Of a DNA stretch of 64,000 nt, positions 1 to 10,514 are shown piece by piece. The notes below the pieces were generated by a model, which was not told where the DNA came from, made no database searches, and saw only the letters and a program-made list of their open reading frames with translations. The stretch's first letter is position 1. Each line of letters starts with the position of its first letter. The stretch comes from Blastobasis lacticolella. Lineage: Eukaryota; Arthropoda; Insecta; Lepidoptera; Blastobasidae. A program made the position numbers and the translations under genes. The stretch covers positions 7,726,026 to 7,790,025 of the forward strand of contig LR990061.1 of NCBI GenBank assembly GCA_905147135.1, read 5' to 3'.

Positions 1-1819
1 GATCTCTGTCATCTTATCAATGAATGATAAATAAAGATGTAGGTTAACAAATGTCAATTTCGGTTGAGAAATATGGCACATTCCTGTTCGGCAAGGTGAA
101 AAATAGTCAACTCACGCACGAGGTGAGATAGCTGTTACGTCACGTTCGCGCCTCATGTTTGCAGGGTTGACAAAATTTCAAAATGGTGGATATATCACAC
201 GATTTGACGTTTAGATGTGAGATGTGTCGCTCTCACTCGCTTCATGCTACTGCCGAAAATCTCTGGCCATGAATCTATATTTATATTCGAAAAGTACCAA
301 AAATGTAGAAAACTGCCGGTCAACAACTGAAACGTAATTAGTTTCGTAGAACGCTTCATTTTTAACATTTTCATTACCTAAGCTACACGACCATTGCTAG
401 AGTAGTCATTGAAGCTTGGAATCTAGAATTCCATTGCAATAATAGAGAAGCTAAATTCTCAGGTTTCAAGAATTACTCCAGTGATTGTCGTATAGCTACC
501 ATAATTCTATCGAACTACTGTCTATCTACTGTCGAAATTGCTACCATAACTTTGTTGGCCGGCACTTTCAAATTTGTGTACTTTTTGTATGGGCTGTGAA
601 TGGTCTCCTTAAGCCCCTGCTTACTCCAGAGAATTCTTAAGAGACTCATGCCCGATTGCACTAAACTTAGGTGGCGTTTGGCGCCTAAATAAATTTAAAA
701 TATTCCTAACAAGAAAATTAGATGAAATCTGAACTCGTTTGGTCACTCTTAACCTTATGACACCGATTTTGTGTCACCGCATAGGACTATCATCACCAAT
801 TAGTGCAACCGTGCATTAATGTCGGTGTGTTGGTAAGAACAGGCCTAGCACTAATCATAGTTTGTAGTCTAAGGAGTTCAGTTCTGGGCTAGACGAGGGC
901 CAATGTTCAGATCATAAATCCGGGACCAATCTTCCATTTAGTTTTCCACAATTCGTCTCGAAGAAAACTGTAATATAATGGATATTGTTCAAGCGTAATA
1001 TAATTATAAAGACAACTATGACTATGTGTTTCAATCGTAGATGATATGGCAAAAGTTTCCGCTTTCCATCAGACGGGCCGATCAAGTGGGCTTGTCACTG
1101 AGTGTATGAAAAGTCACTCGTAATAATTTAAACAGGTGTCCCGGAAATCAATGTCAAACCTGAACCGTTTCAAGTGATAGGCTAAGCTGACAGTTATACG
1201 AAAAATAAAAAAAATCTCGGTCATGTACTTTTCAAATTATAAGTATCAAAATCCAAATCGGAAAAACAGACACAAAAGACAGTCACGAGTCCTTTAAGTC
1301 CTATTACTACGAATATAAACTTTTCTTAGATGATTTTCTGTAACGTAACCATGAATAACCCATAATTATGTAAACAATAGTTTAAAATTAAACAATAAGT
1401 GCTTTAGTTTAAAAAAAATGTTAGCACAACATTTAATTCAAAATAAGTACGTCATTCAGTTTTAAACGACTGTCCAGAAAAATATAATAACACTATTTTG
1501 AAAATCGAAGTTTAGTTTGGATTTCAAAATCACACATGCTAGATTACTTTTTAATAAGAGAGAAAAAAGTATTATTTGACGAAACTCGATTTCTTGCCCT
1601 TGAAGAATTTAAAACTACACTAGCCGACTGACTTTACTTCATATTTGAACAATACATTAATTTCATTTCGAGAACATGACATGGCCCATTACCCGTTTCA
1701 GGCTTCAGGTTGATTTCACGGACATCCTGTATAAATCGTTGTTCGTTAGTCTCGCTAAAACTCAAGAACGGCTAGACCGAATTGAATTTTTTTTGTTTTG
1801 TTGGCCATAACACAGCATA
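1..1819. other. Non-coding AT-rich stretch
   Basis: No open reading frame with coding character and no exon resembling the array downstream was found on either strand. Gene A might have further 3' exons here, because its exon 7 ends in a good splice-donor sequence, but none could be identified. Confidence 0.5.
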
Positions 1820-1961
1820 GCTAGCACAAGCTTGCGCGTGAGAGCGACAAGCGAGTAAAGGCGCGATATAGATTCTGCTCTCTCTTTTGTCATAGTATTG
1901 AGATAATGAAATAAATTCTCGCTCGCTGCGCAAGCTATACCGCGAGCATACTTGTGCTAGC
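1820..1961. repeat. Short hairpin (MITE-like) repeat
   Basis: The stretch starts with GCTAGCACAAG (1820-1830) and ends with its exact reverse complement (1951-1961). Further in, the arms continue with imperfect matches around TTGCGC and GCGCAAG. It carries no gene. The form fits a small foldback or non-autonomous DNA transposon; no target-site duplication is certain. Confidence 0.5.
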
Positions 1962-1973
1962 CGTGCAAGGGTG

Positions 1974-2105
1974 GTTTGTATGCAAGAAAAAAAGGGTAGG
2001 TAGGGGTTGGGGGCAGTCCCTACCTTACCCCTACCCTACACATATCCTACCTCTACTCTACCCCTACCCTACCGCTACCTACCCTTTTTTTTCTTACATA
2101 CAAAC
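1974..2105. repeat. Palindromic element with C-rich CCCTAC core
   Basis: Arms of about 31 bp (1974-2003 and 2075-2105) are nearly perfect reverse complements beginning GTTTGTATG. The centre repeats CCCTAC/CTACC units, with only one strand C-rich. Reading frames across it are low-complexity and not coding. Confidence 0.6.
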
Positions 2106-2106
2106 C

Positions 2107-4318
2107 TTCTGACAATTACGAATTCAACAAAAAAAAGGATTAGCCAAATAGGTGCAGCCGTTCTGAATTTATGTGAGAACATACATTTGGTAAATTTATT
2201 TTTATTTAAATAGATAGATTCATGGAAATATTATTATTATTGTGTACTTACGCATGAAAAGTAATTCCCTGTCTTATTTTTACGCCTTGAGTGATTTGTG
2301 CATTCAGGAATTGCACAGGAAGGCATTATGCGAGATTTTTAGAGAACTTAGAACACTCACACCGACTTTAACACTTAGTAAATGAGTCTGAAGACTCTTT
2401 ACGGTTTAAAACGCGCAGAAACGAGTACAGGCGCTACAAGGATCATTTGGCACTTGATGAGGGCGTGGATGTGAAACATCAACTTCATCTGTCTGTCAAA
2501 ATTGACGTTTTACAAGATGGCGGCGTTAGTTCTGATTGCAGCCACGTGCCAATTGATCCTTGTAGTACTTGTCCAGTCCATTGGACTCAGTTTAGTAGGA
2601 CCACGTGGGGTAGGGGTGTACCTCATCTTCCTCCTGTGTTATTTATATTTAAGTATGGTACCTCTGAGTTTTCACAAGCTCCTTTTCGAACTGAGTTGTC
2701 ATTGGTTGACTGACAACGAGTCAATAGAATAATAGCCAATCACATGTTTAGTTATTAATGTGGGATTGGCTCGTATTTTTTTACCGATAGCGGTTCGTTG
2801 TAAAATGAGATTGAGACGTTATTCATACAGACATCCTCAATATCCTCAGATTGACAGTACACAGAGATCTGATCTCGTATTGAACTTTAGTAATCATGAA
2901 CTCCAACAGGATTGAGTTATTCATATTTTTCTTTTATATTTCTACGGCATTTGGGAACCAACTTGTTTAATAACTACTTTAATTTTGCGGTGATTCAACT
3001 TAAATAATTGTACATATCAAAAAATAAAACTTTGACACTAATTGATAATTTACCTGAGGTCTTTGTCACTGAAAAATATGGAATAATATGTAATACAATT
3101 ACGGAAAGAACGTATATTTTGCTCCTTAAATACAAAAGGGCCACAAGTCAAAATGCAATATTTACAGTAAAGTTAAAGTTTTGAATTTCATAATTTCTTA
3201 CTATAATTAATTTTTTAGTATCATTAGATAAATTTTGATTATTGGTAACTTATGCCAAGAAGTTTTTTTATAACTTAAAAGTCCCTTTTAATTTAAAATT
3301 ATGGACATTTGTCTTTTGCATTAATTATTAAAATCATCCTCATGTTAATTTTGTAATAGGGACACATTCCAAAATATGTCACTTTATACTATAATTTATT
3401 AACAAAAATCGGTCATTTTTGCAATATGGTTGTTCATTTTTGATATAGCTATTTTGCACGAATTATTGAGCCAAAACACGATGATGCAAAAAAGCAGCGT
3501 ATTTCGCTGCCAAAAAACGTTAAAACCAACGGTGTCTTAATTTTATAGTAAAACTATGACCGATTTAAGCTAATTATTACAATACAAAATAATATTTAGC
3601 GATTTCTATCCCTTTCGTTTAATAAGCGTTTAAGGAGCAATTTAATGATTATCAGACATCATACACTACACTACACTAAATAATTAACAGTAAAGTTCAA
3701 AAATTCCATTAGTAGCTACCTATCTTTTTCTTCTTTGTTGTCGTCACTGAGAAAAGAAAAAAAAAATTAGATATAACGAAATGATTTCATAGTTTACACT
3801 GAATTTCAGTTTAAAAGATTCAAAATGATTTGTAAAAACAAAAATTTGTTAAAAATTGTATACAAACCTATATAATCTAACTATGAGATTTACAATGATT
3901 TGTAAAATCAAAAATTTGTTAAAAGTTTCAATGTTTGTCTTAGATGTCCCTAGGGTTTTTGGGGATAAGGCAATCTTTTGCTGTGTATTTGGTTTGTTAT
4001 GTGTATAATTTACTGGTATGTAAATACGTACTCATCCTCTTTATATCCATCCCAGTCCACTTGCCACTCCTCGTGTGTTATTCCTGTACGGAACACTCTT
4101 CTGCAGTTTTCACTGTAAATATAATTTGTAATATAATTTAATAAATTTTAATTATAATTTCGCATTTATAATCGTAACAAATGCGACAAAATGTCTGTTT
4201 GCTTGTTATGTTTTCATGGCTGTTTAGCTTGATGACTCCTTGATAACTTGTAAAGTCATAGGAAACTTTTTATCAATGTGTGATACAAGTGATATTAGAT
4301 AAAATAAAATAAATAATC
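2107..4318. other. Non-coding AT-rich stretch
   Basis: Nothing with gene character was seen. Plus-strand frames near 2447-2732 and 3944-4141 lack recognisable domains or splice support and probably arise by chance. Confidence 0.45.
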
Positions 4319-4505
4319 GTGGACAAATTCACACGGCGCCATCTAGCCCCAAACTAAGCAAAGCTTGTACTATGGGTGCTAGCTAACTGATATACTACGT
4401 ATATATTTTTAAATACATACTTATTATACATAGAACACCCAGACCCGTAACAGAAATTAAAATTTCCGCCCGGCCGGGAATCGAACACGGGACCTCACAT
4501 TAACA
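4319..4505 (-). mobile_element. SINE family B copy (tRNA-derived)
   Basis: Read on the minus strand the element begins with the 3' half of a tRNA-like head (B box GGTTCGATTCCCGGCC-like near 4480) and continues into a body reading 'ctgttacgggtctgggtgttc', ending in the segment 'gccatctagcccc'. The same body occurs at 35862, 40080, 40982/47928 and 42258. The tRNA head is degraded here. Confidence 0.75.
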
Positions 4506-4892
4506 TAATAACTCATAACATTATAACATTTAGTTCTCACACAAAGTTAAGTTGTACTCATTTTAATGGTAATGCATTCGAAAATTACTATTAAAAATAT
4601 TAATTAAAAGGTGAATACTTACTCTCTGAAATAAGTTAAATAAAGTTAATATTTTCATTTAAAAATCTAATTACCTATTATATGAATTCAGTCTTGATTT
4701 GAGTTGCTTTCCAAGGGAACATTGCCACCACTTCGTAGCGTTACAATTGACTTTTGTAATAAAGAAACATTTGTGTCCGGTAACGCGCAGTGTAGAGTTT
4801 CGTTACTAATATAACTATATAACTTAAAATTGGGCTCTTTGATTCAATGAATACAAAGTGATAAATACATATTTCTACTAAATTTCTTCAAC

Positions 4893-5069
4893 TTACTCTA
4901 CGTCCTTCTGAATGGCGCAAGAAATGAACTGTCTGTTGTGGAACACAGAGGTGTAGAGGAAGGGGCCGTGGCAACTGTGCGTCTTGGGGTCGATCTTGCA
5001 AGCTGAGATGACTCCGATCGCTCGCTCCTTGTTCTGGTACTTCACGATCAGAGGTCCACCGTGGTCGTT
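4893..5069 (-). CDS. Gene A exon 7: NDHGGP exon
   Basis: Starts NDHGGPLIVKY with His in place of the catalytic Ser, then GVISACKI, CHGPFLYTSV, FISCAIQKDVE. As an internal exon it is 173 nt, the same as in B, C and D. The sequence after it reads GTAGAGTAAGT, so it either stops at TAA or splices at GTAAGT. Confidence 0.8.
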   Translation of the reverse strand, partial: NDHGGPLIVKYQNKERAIGVISACKIDPKTHSCHGPFLYTSVFHNRQFISCAIQKDVE

Positions 5070-8000
5070 CTATCACATAGATAATGAATATTTTACGTAT
5101 CGTCCATCATTATTCCACTGCCCTTATCCTATTAGGTAGGGTCGGCACAACATGGCTATTGCGTCAATTTAACCCTATCAGTCATCATCTATTTATCGTC
5201 TTTATTTTTTTATGTTTTAGTTATTTCTGCATTTACTTTTTTCTCACTTCTCTCCTTTGCATATCACCATTCACTCTGTCTGTCCATGTAATAATTAAAA
5301 ATTATTTGAATTTTCTAAATGCAAAAAAAATCATCTGTTTCGTCATCGCTTAGAAGCTTCATACGAATACAATCGGAACATTCTCGGAATTTCTTTATCG
5401 ACGCATTTGCCTGATGAAGTCAAACACAGAAAATTGAACCCTATAGGCATTATATGTGATATATGCTCATTATTGCTCATAATATAGTATCAACCTCTAT
5501 AAGGCTAGTGATGTTATAGAAGCAGATCAGCAATTACCTCCTTAGATCAGAACATTGGCAGCAGAACACTGCGATCTTCAACTCTAATCAAGCGTGAAGA
5601 TAGATAGATAAACACTTTATTGCTAATACAAAACATCATAGAGTAGATTTTAGTAAAATTTCTCCACTGACGTGGAGAACACGCCATGGACTGTTAAGGG
5701 ATGTCGATGTGACGAAGTCTTCCTTTACAATCCAAATAAAACTAAACCTTGCATTACCTAAAATTTTTACTGTATGGATCTCCGCAGTTTTGGCAAAAGC
5801 TTAATAATGCTTAAGTTAAGATAATAATTGTGATGATACTTACCTCGCAGAAACCTCCCTGAAGAGAAGTTCTTCTCGCGGTGTAGTCGTCAGGGTCCTG
5901 AAGATGCCTCCCGAGGTCCACCTTGTAGAGTGCTGACACGTCGTTGACATCGTCCGCTATGTCAACATCTCGACGCCCGTCTACGTCCGTACAGTTGGCG
6001 TATTTCTTCTACGCAGTAATTGCAAAGATATAAATCATGTCGAATGTATTGCCATTATGTAAAATCTAAGTAATACCTTTTGAAAGCTGTAAGTTTCCTT
6101 TATTTGTAAAATTTTAATTTTATGGACAACCGATTTAAATTTTGTGATGTCTACAGATTAGAAAAAAATATTAAATTTTTTTATGGAATTATATAAATTT
6201 TTATACAGAGTTACTTATAATTACGATTAAATTAAAATTAAAAGTAAAGTCATGTTTAAGCGTCAATTGAGAAAAATATAAAAGAGTTCATAAAGTAAGT
6301 AAAAAGTACCAAAGGTTCAAGTCATATTTTCAGGTGTTCGGTTTCCAAACATGAAACTTCAAAAGGCATTCATTAGATTTTACTCAAATTGACTGTAAAT
6401 ACTTACATCACAGATCTCACTTAGCCTCTTCATGACGTCCTTGGTGCAGATCATGTACTGTGTGATGATGTTCCTAAACCTCTGTGCCCATTTTTTAGCG
6501 CATACCTCTTTGTCCATAATACATACTTTGGCCTCTTGTAAGCATTTCGCGTTTTGCGGTATATGTACTTTCTCTTGACGACGGTATACACCCTAGTAAA
6601 GCAATATAAATTGAGTTACATCATAATCTAGCTTTTAATTTTACAACACTTTTACGGAATATCTCATTGTCGCTAACCTCTCGGAAGTTGCTGCCGCTAC
6701 CCCATCCAGCGATGAAACCTTTTGTACCCGCTTTTTCTAATTCCTGACTGATGTTGTTATAGCAAATGAGATCAGTTGGAAAATCGCACCCCTTCTCGCA
6801 CACTCCAAGTTTGAATGGCTTATCGACCTTTACAATTGCTATATCGTTGGAAGACCATTTGATACTGTCTTGGAAGTCGAACTTGTAATCTGGAATATTA
6901 TTATTATAATTACTCATTAGGGGGCTTTACAATTAATTCAAAGCTACGCCTTTGATGATGGATAGCGTCACTGACATTTCTCATTTCAAAATAAAATCAA
7001 CCAACAAAAAATTATGACAAATGAAATATTAGAGTCGTTATGAATTATAATTATTCTTACGAAGTTATCCTCGTATCACTGCGACAATTACTGATCTAAA
7101 GTATTTATCTACTTAATATGATGCAGTGCTAATCCCTACAGCTTCTAGAAACTATGTCACATTATTACTTAAATAAGAACTTACTCTTTGGAATACACTT
7201 CCAGACGACTCTCCTTCTGTGTTTGCAAACGCATTCATTATTCTTGTAATCAAAACTGTCAACGAATTTAACAGTGCCGGAGACAATATAGAATCGATCA
7301 GCATCCTCAACGCAGGCAGCTGACGTCAGCACGTAGTACTTGTCCACAATGACGCCACCGCATAACCAACCACGGTATTTGTGCGCTTTAGCCGACTCTT
7401 TCGTCAGTTGGAGGTACACCTGGTAAATAAGATGGATTCATTAATAAACAAGTAAAAAATGAACGGTGATATGTTCAAATGAAAATGTTTAATGTTTATT
7501 TGATAGACCCTGTGGCACCCTTTCTGTCGCTATAACACAGATGTAATCTAAGTTAAGCGCTCGATATGTCCCTAGTGGTTATTGATGACATTCTACGTAC
7601 CATGTACGGCCTCTTCCCATTAGGTACAGATTTGCTGTACAAAATTCTTCTGGTATCTACGTAAGTTGTGTTTTCATACTCCCAACCCTCATTGTCTATT
7701 CCATCACCGTCATCTGATGTTCCATTGCCGTGTTTTTTGAGTTTTTTTTCTACAGGTTTTTCTGTTGGTTTTTCTGTAGGCTTTTCTGTGTCTGGCATTG
7801 GACTACATATTGTGATACCTGTGAATTTAAGCGTCGAAAATATTATCAACATTTATGATAGTATATATCAGATATTATCTGTTGAACATCCTTGGAAGGT
7901 GGGGTGGGTCGAAATAAAATTTGTATCGAACTGCTAACTAGAAGAAGGTCTTAGAAAATCTATTACATGTACCGCCGTGAGTGGAAGGGGTCTTCCTGTT

Positions 8001-9089
8001 CGTCACTCAACAATCAATGATATGTCATATTACAATATTGCAATTTCTGCAGAGATATTTATGAAGCCTTGAAGTCGTAAATCACATTACCAAATACCTT
8101 TCTTGAAAGTGATAAATATATGAGGGAGGTCTTAGAGTATTGGAGGTTTTAGGTACAAAGAAACCACCAAATCAACAATCGCTCCTTACAGTACATCATT
8201 ATCATCGTCATCACTAGCCCGTAACAGTTCACAATTTGAGTCTCCTTCTCTTAAGTATATGGATTTACCAAACTCGCCACGATTGGCAGGCGGGTTGGGG
8301 ATCACAATACCACTCAAGAGAAAACGTTGTTGCCCATTTTCGGGTTCACAGATGTACTAGCTTGTCTGCGTCTTAGACGTTAACTGCCATTTACAACACC
8401 CCGTCAATAGAAGAGGTTGCTATTCTACTTTGCAGGACACGTGGCTATCATAATTGGAGAAGTAAATGAGACACAAACTCGTCATGCTACTTAGGCAGGT
8501 GTCACACCTATGAATGGAAGAAATTGCTAGAGCCAATATTTAGTGGCCAATTGAATGCAAAATTTCGATTTCTGTAAAATAGCATGGCGTTTATTTGGAT
8601 ATGCGATATTCAAGCAAAGTGCTTTTAAAATTTTTGTACATTGGCGATTTGATGATTGGACTGTGAGGCCCATAGAGCTAGCAAATAGGTAATGAAAGCC
8701 AGGGAGAGTATGAAAATGATGTAGCTACTAGCTGATGGAGTTTCAAGAGAGGGTCGACATATTTTTTGTATAGAAGTTTCTTATGCCATCGACCAGATCA
8801 CACGATATCGTGTGGTTGTCAATGAACGTGTTAAAGACAAAACAATAGTATATCCATTGTATTGTCTCTCATTATTGAAAAATATTTTAAAATTACACAT
8901 AAATATATTGACGTCATGGCTCGACCTCCTCATGATAGATTTGGCATATTCCTAGTTTGATAAGAATAACATAGAAAATGATAATAAATTTAACTAAAAG
9001 TCTCTACATTACACAGCTATTAATTATAAATATTAATTCTCACCTATGAATAACGCAAGTGTAGTCAAAAAAACCCAATATATCGTCAT
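4893..9089 (-). CDS. Gene A: secreted serine protease homologue (pseudoprotease)
   Basis: Seven exons are supported: 9044-9089, 7601-7818, 7185-7419, 6678-6889, 6407-6592, 5844-6008 and 4897-5069. They join in frame; read into the stop TAA at 4893-4895 they give 412 codons. Order: signal peptide (residues 1-15), pro-region with PTEK repeats, activation-like RRIL, then a trypsin-fold domain. Catalytic His57 is Ala123 (LTSAAC), Asp102 is kept (Asp182, SSNDIAIV), Ser195 is His357 (NDHGGP), Gly193 is Asn355 and Asp189 is Gly, so hydrolysis is not expected. GWG and paired cysteines are retained, so the fold is probably intact. The last exon ends GA|GTAAGT exactly as in gene B, so splicing to unseen tail exons is possible. 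Unlike B-D, exon 3 carries two exons fused without an intron. The donor of exon 4 (GTTAGC) is weak. Confidence 0.85.
5844..6008 (-). CDS. Gene A exon 6: variable loop exon
   Basis: 55 codons starting KKYANCTD and ending LQGGFCE at a GTAAGT donor. The middle is Asp-rich (DVDIADDVND). It replaces the short loop that precedes the active-site serine in trypsins. Confidence 0.85.
6407..6592 (-). CDS. Gene A exon 5: second beta-barrel
   Basis: Acceptor ACTAG, donor GTAAGT, 62 codons, both ends in phase 0. Landmarks are GVYRRQEK, KKWAQRF, YMICTKD and SEICD, all shared with B and C. Confidence 0.85.
6678..6889 (-). CDS. Gene A exon 4: Asp102 and GWG exon
   Basis: Acceptor TTCCAG. It contains SSNDIAIVKV (Asp102 kept), KGCDF, ICYNN and FIAGWGSGS. 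By alignment with B and C the exon ends after NFRE at a weak GTTAGC donor; an open frame continues about 20 codons beyond it. Confidence 0.75.
7185..7419 (-). CDS. Gene A exon 3: former His57 exon, fused
   Basis: It encodes VYLQLTKES, the LCGGVIV strand and LTSAACVED, where Ala replaces the catalytic His, then runs without interruption into the segment ending VWKCIPK. In B, C and D an intron splits these two parts. Donor GTAAGT. Confidence 0.85.
7601..7818 (-). CDS. Gene A exon 2: pro-region and activation site
   Basis: Acceptor TTCACAG, donor GTACGT. It encodes three tandem PTEK-type repeats, a lysine-rich then acidic Gly/Asp stretch, the site RRILYSK and ends in RPYM, which the next exon continues as VYL. 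The repeat-bearing pro-region is longer than in B. Confidence 0.8.
8190..8350. repeat. Degraded interspersed repeat
   Basis: The run 'atcgtcatcactagcccg' plus 'gattggcaggcgggttggg' matches, at low identity, a family seen more clearly at 51137-51235 and, reversed, at 23060-23140. It lies in intron 1 of gene A. Confidence 0.35.
9044..9089 (-). CDS. Gene A exon 1: signal peptide
   Basis: The start ATG at 9087-9089 opens a 15-residue hydrophobic stretch (MTIYWVFLTTLALFI) followed by a GTGAG donor. The exon is 46 nt, exactly as in gene B. Confidence 0.8.
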
Positions 9090-9984
9090 TTTCGTTCAAA
9101 CCGCGATCCCAGAAGGATCGCCTTTCCAATCTTAATATTGTTCAAGGTATCAAATAATGAAAATCCAATTAAGTAGCAGATACACATGAATGATTTCGGT
9201 AATTCGATTTCCGCTAGCAACAATTGACTTTCTGGCAATTCATTAAAATTTATTTATTCAAACTCAATTATTTATTATCTATCTAATAAAGGAAATGGAC
9301 AATTTTAATACGTAATCCTGATACAAAGTTAGTTTGTAGGTTTAGTCGAGTTTTTCTTTTTAGGTACTTTGGTTACTTAGGTACCTACGTCAAATCTACG
9401 CACCTCCTGTTGTGTTGAATATTTTTGAACATAAGGGATACTTTTGTTTCTGTTTTGTTTGTTTTGAATATATGGAGAATTTATAACCTACGGTTCGATT
9501 AGTATTTATTTATTTATTAAACTTACGGCGGACTTAAAGCTTATATATTCATTATGATCTTAGCTAGTATTTAAGTAAGATTCTTTGTTTAATTATTTAA
9601 CTGGTTAAAATAAAATAAAATCATCGCGGGGCTTTAAACTGCCGATCCAATCTCCGGGTTTCAAGCGGAAGACTTTGGTCAACCTAGATTCGCTAACAGT
9701 ACTTACCCTGTGAAACCTATGTACCTACTAATTCATCATCATCATCAACAACCTATGGCAGTCCACCCACAGAATTAAAAATAATTCTTAAATATAAAAA
9801 AAGATCTTCTGAATATTATATTAATATACGTAGTAAACAGAGTTCTACTCTTCGAAAGAAATTATTTTCACGAACTCGAGATTATTGTGGCATTTTTATT
9901 CTCAAAAAGTTAAGATAAGAGAAAGACAATATTTGTTTTATAATTATAAAGTAATGGTCTTCTATTAAGCTATCTGTCTTAGAT

Positions 9985-10030
9985 AATCGGTGTCCCACAA
10001 GGATCTATTCTTGGACCATTTCTATTTTAG
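9985..10030 (+). pseudogene. Tiny LINE reverse transcriptase remnant
   Basis: The plus strand encodes GVPQGSILGPFLF and then a stop. This is the conserved RT block of Jockey/CR1-type LINEs. Nothing else of the element is recognisable around it. Confidence 0.6.
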
Positions 10031-10238
10031 AACTTCACCAAGTCAGGAAATGTGGATAATGGATATGTTGCAAAATCCTTCTCCCTTGAAAGTATCCAAC
10101 ATAGCGAAGCTTGGAAATGTTATTAACATCATGTTGGTACCACGATAACATCATCATCATCATCATATTAATAGCCATTCTACTGCTGGACTTGATAAAC
10201 ATATGGGTATTAAAAGTAGTATGGTAAAAAAGCAACTC

Positions 10239-10244
10239 TTTATT
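10239..10244 (-). terminator. Poly(A) signal of gene B
   Basis: AATAAA on the minus strand, 24 nt after the TAG stop of gene B at 10268-10270. Confidence 0.6.
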
Positions 10245-10267
10245 TAAACAAACTTTAATTAACTTAA

Positions 10268-10514
10268 CTATGTTACGCGACGGCTTAATATCCTCTGCAG
10301 CGCTTCTACTGCTGCAGGGTCTATTAATGGCTTTTCTGCGCGAGCTCCAGCAGGAAAGATGGCTTTCCCTCTAGGTTGGAGGGGTTGCATGGCTGTCCCT
10401 GCAGATTTCACGGCATGCCCTTTAGGTTGGATAACTGGCCCTCCAGGTTGGACGACTGGACCTCTAGGTAGAATGGCTCCCTGAATTGCAGGACCCTTTT
10501 CATTATTTGCTGGT
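10268..10514 (-). CDS. Gene B exon 10: Pro/Gly-rich C-terminal tail
   Basis: Acceptor TTTCACAG, stop TAG at 10268-10270. Encodes repeats of about 8-9 residues such as PRGPVVQP, PGGPVIQP and PKGHAV, then a charged end LQRILSRRVT. No known domain. A poly(A) signal follows. Confidence 0.82.

Noticed and set aside
2447..2732. Two overlapping ORFs of 76-88 codons
   Set aside because: Different frames of the same DNA, no domain, no splice context; probably chance.
6621..6677. Extension of gene A exon 4 by about 20 codons (VSDNEIFRKSVV...)
   Set aside because: Open and superficially protease-like, but B, C and D all splice at the aligned position, and the next exon starts with the segment that follows in them. 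Kept as a low-probability alternative.
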